Shown: piece after piece, positions 1-8,349 of the stretch
How the letters are laid out: each line of letters starts with the position of its first letter
Numbering within the stretch: position 1 is the stretch's first letter
Assembly (NCBI RefSeq): GCF_001557115.1
Contig: NZ_LSKQ01000107.1
Coordinates: 1-42,004 of the forward strand
From: Erythrobacter sp. CCH5-A1
Lineage (GTDB): Bacteria > Pseudomonadota > Alphaproteobacteria > Sphingomonadales > Sphingomonadaceae
Direction: 5' to 3'
DNA: 42,004 nt
Notes under the pieces: model-generated
Database searches by the model: none
Seen by the model: only the letters and a program-made list of their open reading frames with translations
What the model was told of the DNA's origin: nothing
Position numbers and translations under genes: made by a program

Positions 1-3
1 CGA

Positions 4-1062
4 CTACCGCCAAGACCCGAATTTACTCTTGCATCTTTCGGGGCGTCCACAGATGACGAAGCGGAGCGGCACCCAGTCGATCGACGCCAGGCTCGCATTG
101 ATGCGGCCCGATAGCGTTTCGAGCTCTTCGCGAAGCGCCTGCGGGCCCTCCTCATCCGCGTGCGAGGGCGGGGCGATCTGGAGCAGGCTGACCTTCTCGC
201 GCAGCACCGGATGCCCGGCGAGCAGCAGCGCGTAGGCCGAGAAGCGTTCGGCAAGGCCCCTCGAATAATCGAGCCGGTCGACCCCGACGATCATGTCGCG
301 TCCCCCTGCGCTCACTACCACACGGGTTTCGGCCTGTTTGGCGGCAATGGAGTGCACCGCCCCCGCGAAATCGGCGACATCCAGCCCGACCGGACAGACC
401 AGCAGCCGGGTCAGCCGCTCGCCCCGGCGCAGGCCGTCGCCTTCGGGTGCGGCATCGAACTGGACCGCGGCGTAATCGATGAAGGCCTGCCGCCACTCCT
501 CCGACTGGAAGCCGATCACATCGTATTCGAGCATGTCCTGCGCCAGCTCGCGGTGGCCGGGGAGCGACGCCAGCAGGCTTGGCGCAGGCCACGGGACGTG
601 GAGAAAGAAGCCCATCCGGTTCTCGCATCCGCGCGCGCGCAGCAGGTTGCCCAAGGGAATCAGGCGATGATCGACCACCCAGATCAAGTCATCGGGCGCG
701 ACCATCGGGCCGAGCGCCGCGGCAAAGCGCGCGTTGATCCGCGCATGGCCGGTCCCATCCTCGCCGAGCGGCCACAGCCCGCGCTCGGCAAAGCCCGTGC
801 CAAATTCTTCGATGTCCGGCGCCTCGATATCGATCGTCGCCGTTTTGACCCCGTCGGCGTGGTGGAAGGCGATCTGTCCGGTGAATGCCTCGGTCCGTTC
901 GCCCGACCAGCCGAACCAGATGCCGCCGGTCTGGCGCAAAGCGGCGGCAAGTGCGACGGCGAGCCCGCAGCGGCCGGCGTGTGCGGCACCGGGTTCGGGA
1001 TCGACCCGGCTCGTCACTGCAATCAGCCGCGGTGCCGCGTCGGAAATCGGGGAATGGGGCAA
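4..1062 (-). pseudogene. otsA: Trehalose-6-phosphate synthase, 3'-truncated
   Basis: OtsA (GT20) makes trehalose-6-phosphate from UDP-glucose and glucose-6-phosphate in the cytoplasm. The 352 residues read here match the N-terminal half and part of the C-terminal half: an FFLHVPWP stretch, the YDVIGFQSEEWR stretch, and GVDRLDYSRGL followed by QIAPPSHADE and the SIDWVPLRF segment. Homology then stops. The last ~18 residues (from about position 60 leftwards) do not resemble OtsA and end in TAG at 4-6, so the conserved TPLRDGMNLVAKE region with nucleotide-sugar contacts is missing. Neither other frame of the last 60 bases restores it. No ATG lies near the family start; TTG at 1062 is my choice and is uncertain. 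It follows otsB after 148 bp. It is probably inactive unless the window edge hides a rejoining event. Confidence 0.8.
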
Positions 1063-1210
1063 GGACGGGCCCTTCGGTTGCGGCCCTGGGCGCAGCGCAC
1101 CGGAAGGGTACCGGGGCACTGCGGGGCCGGGGGTGGTGCATGCCCGGCGCGAAGGCTTCGCTCCGGACGCGGCGGGACCCATCGCGCCATGCGCGCGGGC
1201 AAAAAACCGC

Positions 1211-1942
1211 CTATGTGATGAAAGCCGCCGGCGCGCCTGCCGCCAGCGCCCGGATGTTCTCGACCACCGTTTCGGGACTTTCAAGCACGCCGTCGGCATG
1301 GGCAGCGATCCGCGCGCCGACCGCGAGCCCGCGCCCGCCCAGCGCGCGGGCGGCGTTGATGGCGGCAATATCGGTGAAGTCGTCGCCGATATAGAGCGGG
1401 CTTGCGCCATGAAACGGGGCGAGCGCCATGATCGCGCGCAGCGCATCCCCCTTGTCCGCGCCGGGCGAGCGAAGTTCGAACACCATGTCGCCCTCCTGGA
1501 TGACAAGATCATGCGCCGCGGCGCATTCTTCGGCCCAGTCTTTCACCAGGGGGCGCAAGCGGGGCGCGAGGCGATAGTGGAGGCCGAGGCCGTAGCTCTT
1601 CAGCTCGATCACCACGCCCTGCGCCGCACCGAAACGCGCGTCCGCGGCGCGGGCGAGGCGCGCGAAGATGCGGGCTGGCGGGGGCGCGCGGCGGTGCCCG
1701 TCGTGGCGCAGTTCCAGCCCGTGGCTCGCCGCGACCGTCACCGGCCACAGCGCGCGGCCCCACAGCGCATCGAGCTGTTCGAGCGAGCGTCCGCTGATGA
1801 TCGCTACACGGCCCTCGAGCCGCTCGATCGCGGCGGCGACAGCCTGGCGCAAATCGTCGCCGACGACGGCGCCGTCAGGAGTGGGGGCAATCGGGACCAG
1901 TGTCCCGTCGAAATCGAGCAGCAGGGCGATAGGGGGCGTCAT
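1211..1942 (-). CDS. otsB: Trehalose-6-phosphate phosphatase
   Basis: OtsB dephosphorylates trehalose-6-phosphate to trehalose, the second step of the OtsAB osmoprotectant pathway. The 243-residue protein is a HAD-family phosphatase: the DFDGTLVP nucleophile motif is at the N terminus, IISGRS follows, and GDDFTD lies near the C terminus as the acidic metal-binding motif. Length fits the family. The ATG at 1942 overlaps the antiporter stop in ATGA, which implies translational coupling. Because the downstream otsA is truncated, this phosphatase may lack its substrate unless another synthase exists elsewhere. Confidence 0.93.
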   Translation of the reverse strand: MTPPIALLLDFDGTLVPIAPTPDGAVVGDDLRQAVAAAIERLEGRVAIISGRSLEQLDALWGRALWPVTVAASHGLELRHDGHRRAPPPARIFARLARAADARFGAAQGVVIELKSYGLGLHYRLAPRLRPLVKDWAEECAAAHDLVIQEGDMVFELRSPGADKGDALRAIMALAPFHGASPLYIGDDFTDIAAINAARALGGRGLAVGARIAAHADGVLESPETVVENIRALAAGAPAAFIT

Positions 1943-3189
1943 CGGGCGGGGTCCGGCTCCGGTTCGGGTTCGGGTTCGGGTTCGGCCGCGCGGATGTGGT
2001 CGAGCGTCGCGCCCGCGGTCAGGCCGTGGACCGTGGCCGACAGCGCGATCGTCACCAGCACCGCCAGCCACAGGTCGGCGAGCATCGCGATCGGCGCGAT
2101 TCCGGCGGCGAAGGCGAGGTAATAGAGGCTCCCGATCCCGCGCACGCCGAAGGCGGCGGTGACGATGCGGTCGCGCGGGGGCAGGTCCGTGCCCAGCAGC
2201 GACAGCCAGCCGATCAGCGGCCGGATGGCGAACACCAGCGCGGCGGCGATGGCGACATGCTCCAGCCGGATGTCGGCAAGATATGTGCCCAGCGCTGCGC
2301 CCACCATCAGCAGCAGCACGGCGGTCAGCGCGTGCTCGATGGCAAGGTTGAAGAGGTGGAGGTTGCCGTGAAACTCATGGGCCGCTTCGATCCGGCGGAA
2401 CACCAGGCCGCCGACGAAACAGGCGATGAAGCCATAGCCGTGCATCATCTCCGCGAGCCCGTAGCACACGAACACCCCCGCCAGCGCCAGCACCCCCGAT
2501 CCGGTCTCGGCGAGCACGTTCCTCGCCGGCCAGCGGAACACCACCTGCCCGAGCAGCCACCCAACACCCGCGCCCGCCAGCGTGCCGGCGATGATCCGGT
2601 AGACGAGATCATAGGCCAGCCAGTCCCCCGCCTCGGTCAGGGTCAGCCCGGCGATGGCCGCCAGCGCGAGGTAGACGAAAGGGAAGGCGAGCCCGTCATT
2701 GAGCCCCGCCTCGGTGGTGAGAGCGAAGCGCACCGGATGCTCGCCGCCCTCGGTCGGCGGGCCGACCTGCACGTCGCCCGCAAGCACCGGATCGGTCGGG
2801 GCGAGAACCGCGCCCAGCAGCAGCGCGCTTGCCAGCGGAAAGCCTGCGGCAAGGCCTGCCAGCGCCAGCGCACCGATGGTCAGGGGCATGGCCACGGCCA
2901 GCAGACGCCATGTCGATGTCCAGCGCGTGGAGGGCCTCACCACGTCGAGCCGCATGCCGGTCGCAAACAGCGCAACGACCACCGCCATTTCGCTCAGGAT
3001 CTCCCACCATTCGGGATCGGCGATCGGCTTGAACAGCGGCGGGGTTTCGGGGAGGGCCAGCGCGCAGGCGAAGCCGGTGAGGATCAGCAGCGCCGATGCC
3101 GCGGGCTCGCGGCCCGTGACGAAGCGGGGCAGCCAATAGGCAAGAATGATCGCAGCACCCGCAAACAGCAGGAAATGGTGATAGGACAT
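1939..3189 (-). CDS. CPA1-family Na+/H+ antiporter
   Basis: A 416-residue polytopic membrane protein with about twelve hydrophobic segments that would exchange Na+ (or K+) for H+ across the inner membrane. It has the APTDPVLA motif and the TEAGLNDGLAFP motif, whose Asn-Asp pair is the ion-binding site in NhaP/CPA1 antiporters. The C-terminal tail is short and ends in a Glu-Pro dipeptide run encoded by a GGTTCG-type microsatellite. Its stop overlaps the otsB start by four bases, so ion homeostasis and trehalose synthesis are genetically linked, consistent with an osmotic or salt-stress operon. The ATG at 3189 has no strong ribosome-binding site. Confidence 0.9.
   Translation of the reverse strand: MSYHHFLLFAGAAIILAYWLPRFVTGREPAASALLILTGFACALALPETPPLFKPIADPEWWEILSEMAVVVALFATGMRLDVVRPSTRWTSTWRLLAVAMPLTIGALALAGLAAGFPLASALLLGAVLAPTDPVLAGDVQVGPPTEGGEHPVRFALTTEAGLNDGLAFPFVYLALAAIAGLTLTEAGDWLAYDLVYRIIAGTLAGAGVGWLLGQVVFRWPARNVLAETGSGVLALAGVFVCYGLAEMMHGYGFIACFVGGLVFRRIEAAHEFHGNLHLFNLAIEHALTAVLLLMVGAALGTYLADIRLEHVAIAAALVFAIRPLIGWLSLLGTDLPPRDRIVTAAFGVRGIGSLYYLAFAAGIAPIAMLADLWLAVLVTIALSATVHGLTAGATLDHIRAAEPEPEPEPEPDPAR
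1961..1984. repeat. Hexanucleotide microsatellite (GGTTCG)4
   Basis: Four perfect head-to-tail GGTTCG units, with two degenerate units just to the left (1949-1960), encode the alternating Glu-Pro tail of the antiporter on the minus strand. The unit is a multiple of three, so copy-number change would alter tail length without shifting frame. It lies about 20 bp from the otsB start codon. Confidence 0.9.
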
Positions 3190-3314
3190 CGATGTGTGGC
3201 TCTGCCGCAGGGCCGGTGAGGGCGTCGGCTCCGGCCTTGCGGGCTTCGCCCGGGGGCAACACTAACGCGGGATAGGATTGCCGCCGATGACCCAAGCATG
3301 CGGCGACATGGCCC

Positions 3315-3342
3315 AAAAAACCCCGCCCATCGCTGGGCGGGG
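3315..3342 (-). terminator. Intrinsic terminator after the 6S-like RNA
   Basis: A perfect 9-bp stem, CCCCGCCCA (3321-3329) with TGGGCGGGG (3334-3342), has a 4-base loop. On the minus strand it is followed by six T residues (3320-3315). Confidence 0.85.
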
Positions 3343-3456
3343 AGTTTATTTGGGGCAATGACCAGACGAAGTGGAAACCTAACGCGCGTCCGGCCACCGA
3401 GTCACCAGAGGGATCGGGATACCCTAAGGTGCCAAATCTCTGCCCGCCCTGCGCGC
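3321..3456 (-). ncRNA. ssrS: Probable 6S RNA
   Basis: The minus strand between the low-complexity gene and the antiporter reads as a structured RNA. Its 5' part (GGGCGGG at 3443-3449, then GAG and TTTGG) can pair with its 3' part (CCAAA, CTC, CCCGCCC) to make the long closing stem of 6S RNA. The apical part, CTCGGTGGCCGGACGC followed by GTTAGGTTTCC, resembles the conserved CTCGGTCCGTCCGAG-GCCTTAAAAC region of E. coli 6S. It ends at an intrinsic terminator whose 5' arm also contributes to the closing stem. A possible promoter is TTCCAA-N17-TAGGTT just upstream (about 3467-3495). 6S RNA sequesters housekeeping RNA polymerase in stationary phase. Identification is by eye and no covariance search was made; ends are approximate. 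Confidence 0.55.
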
Positions 3457-3540
3457 AGCACGCTCTAACCTAGTTTGTATCTGCATGACTTGGAAGGTTC
3501 GGGGCCCTTTTGCCGGCTGGAGAAGCGCGCAAAGCCCCAC

Positions 3541-3577
3541 AAAAAACCGCGCCCCGACCGCGAAGGCCGGGGCGCGG
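3541..3577 (-). terminator. Intrinsic terminator of the low-complexity protein gene
   Basis: A perfect 10-bp stem, CCGCGCCCCG (3547-3556) with CGGGGCGCGG (3568-3577), is followed on the minus strand by six T residues. It lies 45 bp past the stop codon of the gene ending at 3622. Confidence 0.85.
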
Positions 3578-3621
3578 GGAGGGGCGGCGGCGAACGGGGG
3601 CGTGTCCGCTGCCGCTTTTGC

Positions 3622-4461
3622 TCAGCTCGTGGCTGAACCCGTCTTGCCGCCCGACTGGCTGCCCGAACTGGCGGTGCCGGTGGTGCCGGTCGCGCTGCCT
3701 GAGGCACCATCGCCCTGACCTTCGCTCTGCCGCTTCTTGCGCCACTCGTCGAACTTGCTGTTGAACTCGTCCTGCTGGGTCTGGCGGTATTCGTTGTAGT
3801 CGTTGTCGAACTGCTCCATCTGGCGCTGGCGCCACTGGCTGTAGCTCTGGTCGTGGTGATGTCCCTGACCGCCGGAGCCATGCTGGCCCAAGTAGCCTTG
3901 CTGGCCATACTGGTTGCCCGAACCGGACATGCCCTGCTGGCCCTGACCCCACTGGCTCTGGCCATGCTGGGAGTGGCCCATCAGGGCGTCCTGACCGCCC
4001 TGACCGCTGGATCCGAAGCCACCCTGGCCGCCGCCATAGCCCCCGTGATTGCCGTAACCGGCCTGACCAAAGCCGCTCTGGCCATAGCCGCCACTTTGCC
4101 CGTAGCCGCTCTGGCCGCCGTAACTGCTCTGACCATAGCCCGAACCTTGGCCGCCGTAGCCGCCATAGTCGCTCTGGTTGCCATAGCCGCCTTGCGAACC
4201 CGAGGTGCCTTGGCCTTGGCCGAAATTGCCCTGCCCGTACTGGCTCTGCCCGTATTGGCTCTGGCCTTGCTGGCCCTGCTGGCCATAGCGGTCCTGTTCC
4301 TGCTGGCCGAACCGGCCCGGCCGGTTGCTCTGATCCCAGTCCGAGCCGCTCTGGCCGGCTCCGCTCTGGCCGCGCTGATAGTCGCTGCCCTGCTGCATCT
4401 GCTCCTCGCGGCCACCGCTGTGGCTCTGGCTCTCGCGGTTCTGATTGCGCTCGTTTGCCAT
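3622..4461 (-). CDS. Gly/Gln/Tyr/Ser-rich low-complexity protein with C-terminal WRQ repeats
   Basis: A 279-residue hydrophilic protein without signal peptide or membrane segment. Residues ~20-190 are low-complexity, dominated by Gly, Gln, Ser and Tyr with repeated SGYGQS, GGYG and SQYGQ units. This composition is like the prion-like domain of human FUS and other phase-separating proteins. Residues ~200-250 form a charged, probably helical segment of about three 15-residue repeats: YSQWRQRQMEQFDND, then YNEYRQTQQDEFNSK, then FDEWRKKRQ. A Gly/Ser/Thr tail follows. The ATG at 4461 is chosen because a good GGAAAGGA site lies upstream. It has its own terminator and no operon partner. I do not know a function; a stress-related assembly or desiccation/cold-protective role is an inference from composition and neighbours. 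Confidence 0.8.
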   Translation of the reverse strand: MANERNQNRESQSHSGGREEQMQQGSDYQRGQSGAGQSGSDWDQSNRPGRFGQQEQDRYGQQGQQGQSQYGQSQYGQGNFGQGQGTSGSQGGYGNQSDYGGYGGQGSGYGQSSYGGQSGYGQSGGYGQSGFGQAGYGNHGGYGGGQGGFGSSGQGGQDALMGHSQHGQSQWGQGQQGMSGSGNQYGQQGYLGQHGSGGQGHHHDQSYSQWRQRQMEQFDNDYNEYRQTQQDEFNSKFDEWRKKRQSEGQGDGASGSATGTTGTASSGSQSGGKTGSATS

Positions 4462-4550
4462 GTCATGGTCCTTTCCGATTGTCGGCTCCGGCACGGCCGA
4501 TCGGCCATGCGGGAACCGGAGTGGAAGGTGGCAGGCGGTCCGCGCGGACC

Positions 4551-4565
4551 CCTTATCCTGCATTA
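4551..4565 (-). promoter_or_regulatory. Shared upstream element TRATKCAGGATARGR, copy 1
   Basis: TAATGCAGGATAAGG on the minus strand, about 90 bp upstream of the low-complexity gene start. Near-identical copies stand upstream of the genes at 8350 and 17208. It may be a -10 region or a regulator site; which one cannot be decided from sequence alone. Confidence 0.4.
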
Positions 4566-4879
4566 CCCACGCCGGACGCCCCGCCGACATCGCGGGCCGC
4601 CTTGCCGACAGGCTTCATGTGGCGTCGATGGATGCGAAAAGGACCGACGCTCCCACCGAAATCTGCAAATACAAACCTTTGTTATTGTCCGAATCATCGA
4701 AATGGTTGCGCGCAGATGGGATTTCTCTTGCGAGGGATTCGCAGAAGCCACTACGGTATACCGGAAGGTTTTTGGGGCGAGCCGAAGAGATTCGACGGGT
4801 ACGATATCTTTTGATCGGGATATAGTTGAGGAAATTGCGCAAGGTGCATTTCTCGCAAGACCTCTCAAGGAGCACGCAA
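4566..4879. other. Spacer between divergent genes, AT-rich in part
   Basis: This stretch separates the low-complexity gene from the Crp/Fnr gene. Positions ~4650-4860 are clearly richer in A+T than the flanks and presumably hold the promoter of the gene at 4880. I see no convincing tRNA, terminator or conserved coding frame in it. A minus-strand open frame that covers it has no recognisable features. Confidence 0.5.
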
Positions 4880-5632
4880 ATGTTCAATGCCTTCCTGCTG
4901 CGACTCATGCATGCTGCCGAACTTGGCGACCAGGAAATTCAAGCGATCGAGGAACTGTGCCGTCAGCCCCGCGATATCGGTGCGAAGAAGTATCTTTCGC
5001 GCGATGGCGACGAGATGCACTCCTTCCCGGTCGTGCTGAGCGGCTGGGCGGCGCGTTACCAGATCCTGCGCAATGGCGCGCGCCAGATCACCCGGCTGCT
5101 GCTGCCGGGCGACGCCTTCTATTTCGATTGCTCGCCCGACGGCATTGCGATCGAGGAAGTTATCACCCTCAGCCCGTGCAAGATCGTCAACATTACCCAC
5201 GCCGACATGCGCCGGCTGATCGACCGCTTCCCGACGATCGGTGAGGCGATGCGGTCCTATGGCGGCATGGAGAATGCCGTGCTGGCCTCGTGGGTGGTCA
5301 ATGTCGACCGCCGCGACGCACTGGAGCGGATGGCGCATCTGATCTGCGAGACGCAGTACCGGCTTTCACTGGTCGATGCGCATCCCTCGCAGCAGATCTA
5401 TTTCCCGCTGACGCAGGACGATCTGGCCGACGTGCTGGGTCTCACCCCGGTGCACATCAACCGCAAGCTTCAGCAGCTACGGCAGGACGGGCTGATTACG
5501 CTGCGTTCCAAGCAGCTGACGATCCACGATCTGCGGATGCTGCAGCAGATCGCGGGCTTCGATCCCTCCTACCTCGCGCCGCGGATCCAGACCCTGCGGG
5601 AGCGCGAGCGGCTCAGGATCATCGCCGCCTGA
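4880..5632 (+). CDS. Crp/Fnr-family transcriptional regulator
   Basis: A 250-residue DNA-binding regulator. Residues ~20-130 form a cyclic-nucleotide-binding-type beta-roll (VLSGWAARYQ, RQITRLLLPGDAF), followed by a long dimerisation helix and a C-terminal winged helix-turn-helix (LTQDDLADVLGLTPVHINRKL). No Cys cluster for an Fnr-type iron-sulfur centre is seen, so the signal is unknown. The ATG at 4880 is preferred over an in-frame upstream ATG at 4826 because AAGGAG lies seven bases before it. It is a paralogue of the regulator at 8763, with the same layout and the same GWAxRY and RQI signatures. The surrounding genes suggest a role in stress responses. Confidence 0.9.
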   Translation: MFNAFLLRLMHAAELGDQEIQAIEELCRQPRDIGAKKYLSRDGDEMHSFPVVLSGWAARYQILRNGARQITRLLLPGDAFYFDCSPDGIAIEEVITLSPCKIVNITHADMRRLIDRFPTIGEAMRSYGGMENAVLASWVVNVDRRDALERMAHLICETQYRLSLVDAHPSQQIYFPLTQDDLADVLGLTPVHINRKLQQLRQDGLITLRSKQLTIHDLRMLQQIAGFDPSYLAPRIQTLRERERLRIIAA

Positions 5633-5662
5633 CCTCCCGCCGCCTCCGGGCGAGGGCGCCGG

Positions 5663-6037
5663 TTAGGGTGCCCTGCGGCTCGCGCTCGCCAGCGCGGCCA
5701 TGATCCGGGCTGCATCGGCGGGCTTGGTCAGATAGTCGCTGCCGGCCAGATCGTCGGGCAGCATGGCGGCATCATAGCCGGTCAGGAACACGAAGGGGAT
5801 CGCCCGCGCCTTCAGCTCGCGGGCGAAATCGAACGACAGCCCGTGGCCGAGATTGATGTCGATCAGCACCGCATCGATCCGCCCCTCTTCGAGCAGCGCG
5901 GACAGATCGGGAAACGTCGCCGAGATCGCGACCACCTTGGCGCCGGCCGCTTCGAGCAACTGCTTGCAATCCTGCGCCTGATAGTAGTCATCCTCGAGAA
6001 TGACGATGCGGTGGCCGGAAAGAGTGCGGTCGGTCAT
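5663..6037 (-). CDS. Single-domain response regulator
   Basis: A 124-residue CheY-like receiver with no output domain. The acidic pair is in VILEDDYY near the N terminus, the phospho-acceptor is Asp60 in LIDINLG, the conserved Thr is in FLTGYD, and the Lys is in YLTKP. It lies 12 bp downstream of the HWE kinase gene and is surely its co-transcribed partner. Lone receivers of this kind act as phosphate sinks or as relays into alphaproteobacterial general stress or adhesion pathways; which applies here is unknown. Confidence 0.92.
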   Translation of the reverse strand: MTDRTLSGHRIVILEDDYYQAQDCKQLLEAAGAKVVAISATFPDLSALLEEGRIDAVLIDINLGHGLSFDFARELKARAIPFVFLTGYDAAMLPDDLAGSDYLTKPADAARIMAALASASRRAP

Positions 6038-6049
6038 GGCACGCTTATA

Positions 6050-8188
6050 TCAGGATCTGGGGTCGAGAATACTACCCGCGTCCGACAGGGGGAATTCGAG
6101 TTCGGCCAGAACGCCGGTGTCGTGCACGACGAGGCGGCCGTGGCCCTGAAGCTCGTAGGGCACGCGCTCCTCGATCAGCTTGCGGCCGAAGCCCTTGCGG
6201 TTCTGCTTGGTCTTGCGGACCTGCGCGGTCTCCTGCCAGCGCAGGATCACCCAAGGCTTGCCCCCGCGCTGCTCGGCCGACCAGATGATCCGGATATAGC
6301 CCGTATCGCCCAGCGCCCCGTATTTGATCGAGTTGGTGGCGAGTTCGTGGATCGCCAGCGTCACGATCTCCGCCGCATGGGGCGAGAGCGCGATCTCCGG
6401 GCCCTCGACATGGCATTTGTCGTCCTGCACGGCGTGGACCAGCAGCTCCTCGCGCACCAGTTCGGCCAGATCGACGCTGCGCCCGGGCGAGCGGGTGAGA
6501 GTGCTCTGGGTGCGGCCCATCGCCTGCAGACGGCCGATCAGGTGGTCGACATATTCGTCGACATGCCGGTGGCTGGGCGCCGAAAGCCGCGCGACCGAGC
6601 GGACCATGCCGATGAGGTTCCTTACCCGGTGCTGCAATTCGGCGACCAGCAGCCGCTGCCATTCCTCCTCGCGGCGGCGCTGGGTGGTGTCCACCATCGC
6701 GCCGAGCATGCGCACCGGCTTGCCCGTCTCGTCATAAAGAAAGCGCCCCCTTCCGGCCAGCCAGCGCACTTCACCCTCGGGGCGCACGAGCCGGTATTCC
6801 TGGATGTATTCCTGGCCGGTCTTCATCGCCCGGTCCACCGCTTCGTCGACCGAACCGCGGTCTTCGGGGTGAATGCGGTCGGTCCAGCTGGCGTAGCTCG
6901 GCACGACCGAACCCGGTTCATAGCCATGCATCCTGAAATTCTCGTCCGACCAGACCACCTCGTCGGTCTCGACGTTCCAGTCCCACAGGCCGACCTTGCC
7001 GACCTCGGTCGCCACTCGCAGCATTTGCGCTCCGTGAGCGAGCTCGCGCTCGGTCGTGCGGCGGTTGGTGATGTCGGTCGACATGCCGAACCATTCGGTG
7101 ATCGTGCGGCTTTCATCGAACACCGGCACCGCGCGCGAATAGAGCCAGCCGATTTCGCCGTCGGGACGGATGTAGCGGTGTTCGATCTCGATCGGCTGGT
7201 GGGCCGCGATGGCCGCATCGACCGCTTCGCGCACCATGGTCCGGTCGGACGGCGTGACGAATTCCTCGATCCAGTCTCCCGGCCCGGTGCCATCGCCGAG
7301 CAGGCTCTTGCCGCCAAGCTGCTCCATGACCGTGCCTTCGGGGTTCATGCGAAAGATCAGGTCCGATGTCGCCTCGATCAGCGAATGGAGGCGGTTTTCG
7401 CTGTGCCGGAGCGCAAGTTCCATGGCTTTGCGCTTGCCGATATCCTCGAACAGAATGCCCAGCCGGAAGGGCGCCGCATCCCCGATGGGGAAGGCGAAGA
7501 CATCGAACCAGCGGTTCATGGCCGCCGATTCGCTCTCGAACCTTTCGGCCACGCCCGACATCGCGATGCGGCCATAGGTCGCGACCCACTTGTCCTCGAT
7601 GTCGGGCTGGAGCGCGCGCATCGTCTTGCCGACGGGATCGACAAGGCCAGTCTGTTCGACAAAGGCTTCGTTGACTTCGAGAAAGCGATAGTCGGAGGGC
7701 TCCCTTGCTGCATCGAACAGGACCTCGATCACGCAAAAGCCTTCGTCGATCGCATCGAACAGCAGCTTGTAGCGCGCATCCGCCTCGCGCCGCTTTTCGC
7801 GGGCCTGGTGCTCGCCAGTCATGTCACGGATGCGCGCCATGAGCGCGCTCCGGCCGGCGTATAGCAACGGCGTCAGCACGACTTCGTAGACGGTCGGGCT
7901 CTGTGCGCCCTCGCGCACGAGCACCTCGGGCGTGTTGCCCAGGATCACGCGTTCCAGATCGGCCGACCAATGCGCCAACATCTTGGGAGAGTGCTGGCCG
8001 AGGGTCTGGCCAGTGAGGTCTCCGGTCTCGAACATGGCGCGCAAAGCGGGATTGATAGCGAGATAGCGCCAGTCGGACACGGTTTCGCCCGGCGTGCCGA
8101 TGGGCTCGAAGATGCAGGCCGCATCCGGGAGGGCATCGAAGGCAGCGCGAAACAGGCTGTTGTCGGTCTCGGAAGAGTGTTCAGCCAT
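6050..8188 (-). CDS. PAS-rich HWE-family sensor histidine kinase
   Basis: A 712-residue soluble kinase. Four PAS-like sensory modules follow in order at about residues 15-115, 145-260, 275-390 and 395-510; the last two carry PAC-type ends such as MSTDITNRR and MVDTTQRRR. The catalytic part starts near 515 with LQHRVRN, whose His520 is the phosphorylation site. It continues with the N box HELATNSIKYGAL, the WQE motif that names the HWE family, and GFGRKLIEERV. There are no membrane segments, so the signal is probably cytoplasmic (light, redox or a metabolite). PAS domains in this family often bind flavin, but I see no clear LOV Cys motif. It is co-transcribed with the receiver at 5663. Confidence 0.93.
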   Translation of the reverse strand: MAEHSSETDNSLFRAAFDALPDAACIFEPIGTPGETVSDWRYLAINPALRAMFETGDLTGQTLGQHSPKMLAHWSADLERVILGNTPEVLVREGAQSPTVYEVVLTPLLYAGRSALMARIRDMTGEHQAREKRREADARYKLLFDAIDEGFCVIEVLFDAAREPSDYRFLEVNEAFVEQTGLVDPVGKTMRALQPDIEDKWVATYGRIAMSGVAERFESESAAMNRWFDVFAFPIGDAAPFRLGILFEDIGKRKAMELALRHSENRLHSLIEATSDLIFRMNPEGTVMEQLGGKSLLGDGTGPGDWIEEFVTPSDRTMVREAVDAAIAAHQPIEIEHRYIRPDGEIGWLYSRAVPVFDESRTITEWFGMSTDITNRRTTERELAHGAQMLRVATEVGKVGLWDWNVETDEVVWSDENFRMHGYEPGSVVPSYASWTDRIHPEDRGSVDEAVDRAMKTGQEYIQEYRLVRPEGEVRWLAGRGRFLYDETGKPVRMLGAMVDTTQRRREEEWQRLLVAELQHRVRNLIGMVRSVARLSAPSHRHVDEYVDHLIGRLQAMGRTQSTLTRSPGRSVDLAELVREELLVHAVQDDKCHVEGPEIALSPHAAEIVTLAIHELATNSIKYGALGDTGYIRIIWSAEQRGGKPWVILRWQETAQVRKTKQNRKGFGRKLIEERVPYELQGHGRLVVHDTGVLAELEFPLSDAGSILDPRS

Positions 8189-8282
8189 GCCCTCTGCTTT
8201 CGCGCTGACTCCAGCATAGGAACCACGCCTGTAAACCTGTTTAACATATGTTATACGGCCTCTAAGCCCCTTTTCTTCGCGC

Positions 8283-8297
8283 TAATTCAGGATAGGG
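8283..8297 (+). promoter_or_regulatory. Shared upstream element TRATKCAGGATARGR, copy 2
   Basis: TAATTCAGGATAGGG, 53 bp before the start of the gene at 8350 and in the same orientation. It matches the copies at 4551 and 17110. Confidence 0.4.
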
Positions 8298-8349
8298 ACT
8301 TGAAGGCAGAGCAGGCGCAGGCGGGGGTCCCTTCCGACGGAGATTTCCC

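Noticed and set aside
4615..4908. A minus-strand open frame across the AT-rich spacer
   Set aside because: No ribosome-binding site or family resemblance is visible, and it would overlap the start of the Crp/Fnr gene.
3853..5244. A plus-strand open frame rich in Ala and Leu opposite the low-complexity gene
   Set aside because: It is the complement of Gln/Gly/Ser codons of the minus-strand gene, which gives an artificial hydrophobic sequence, and it runs into the Crp/Fnr gene in another frame.
8219..8241. GGAAC followed by GTT, suggestive of an EcfG general-stress promoter before the gene at 8350
   Set aside because: The spacing is two bases short and the -10 lacks the full CGTT. No good GGAAC-N16-CGTT site was found upstream of the other stress genes either.
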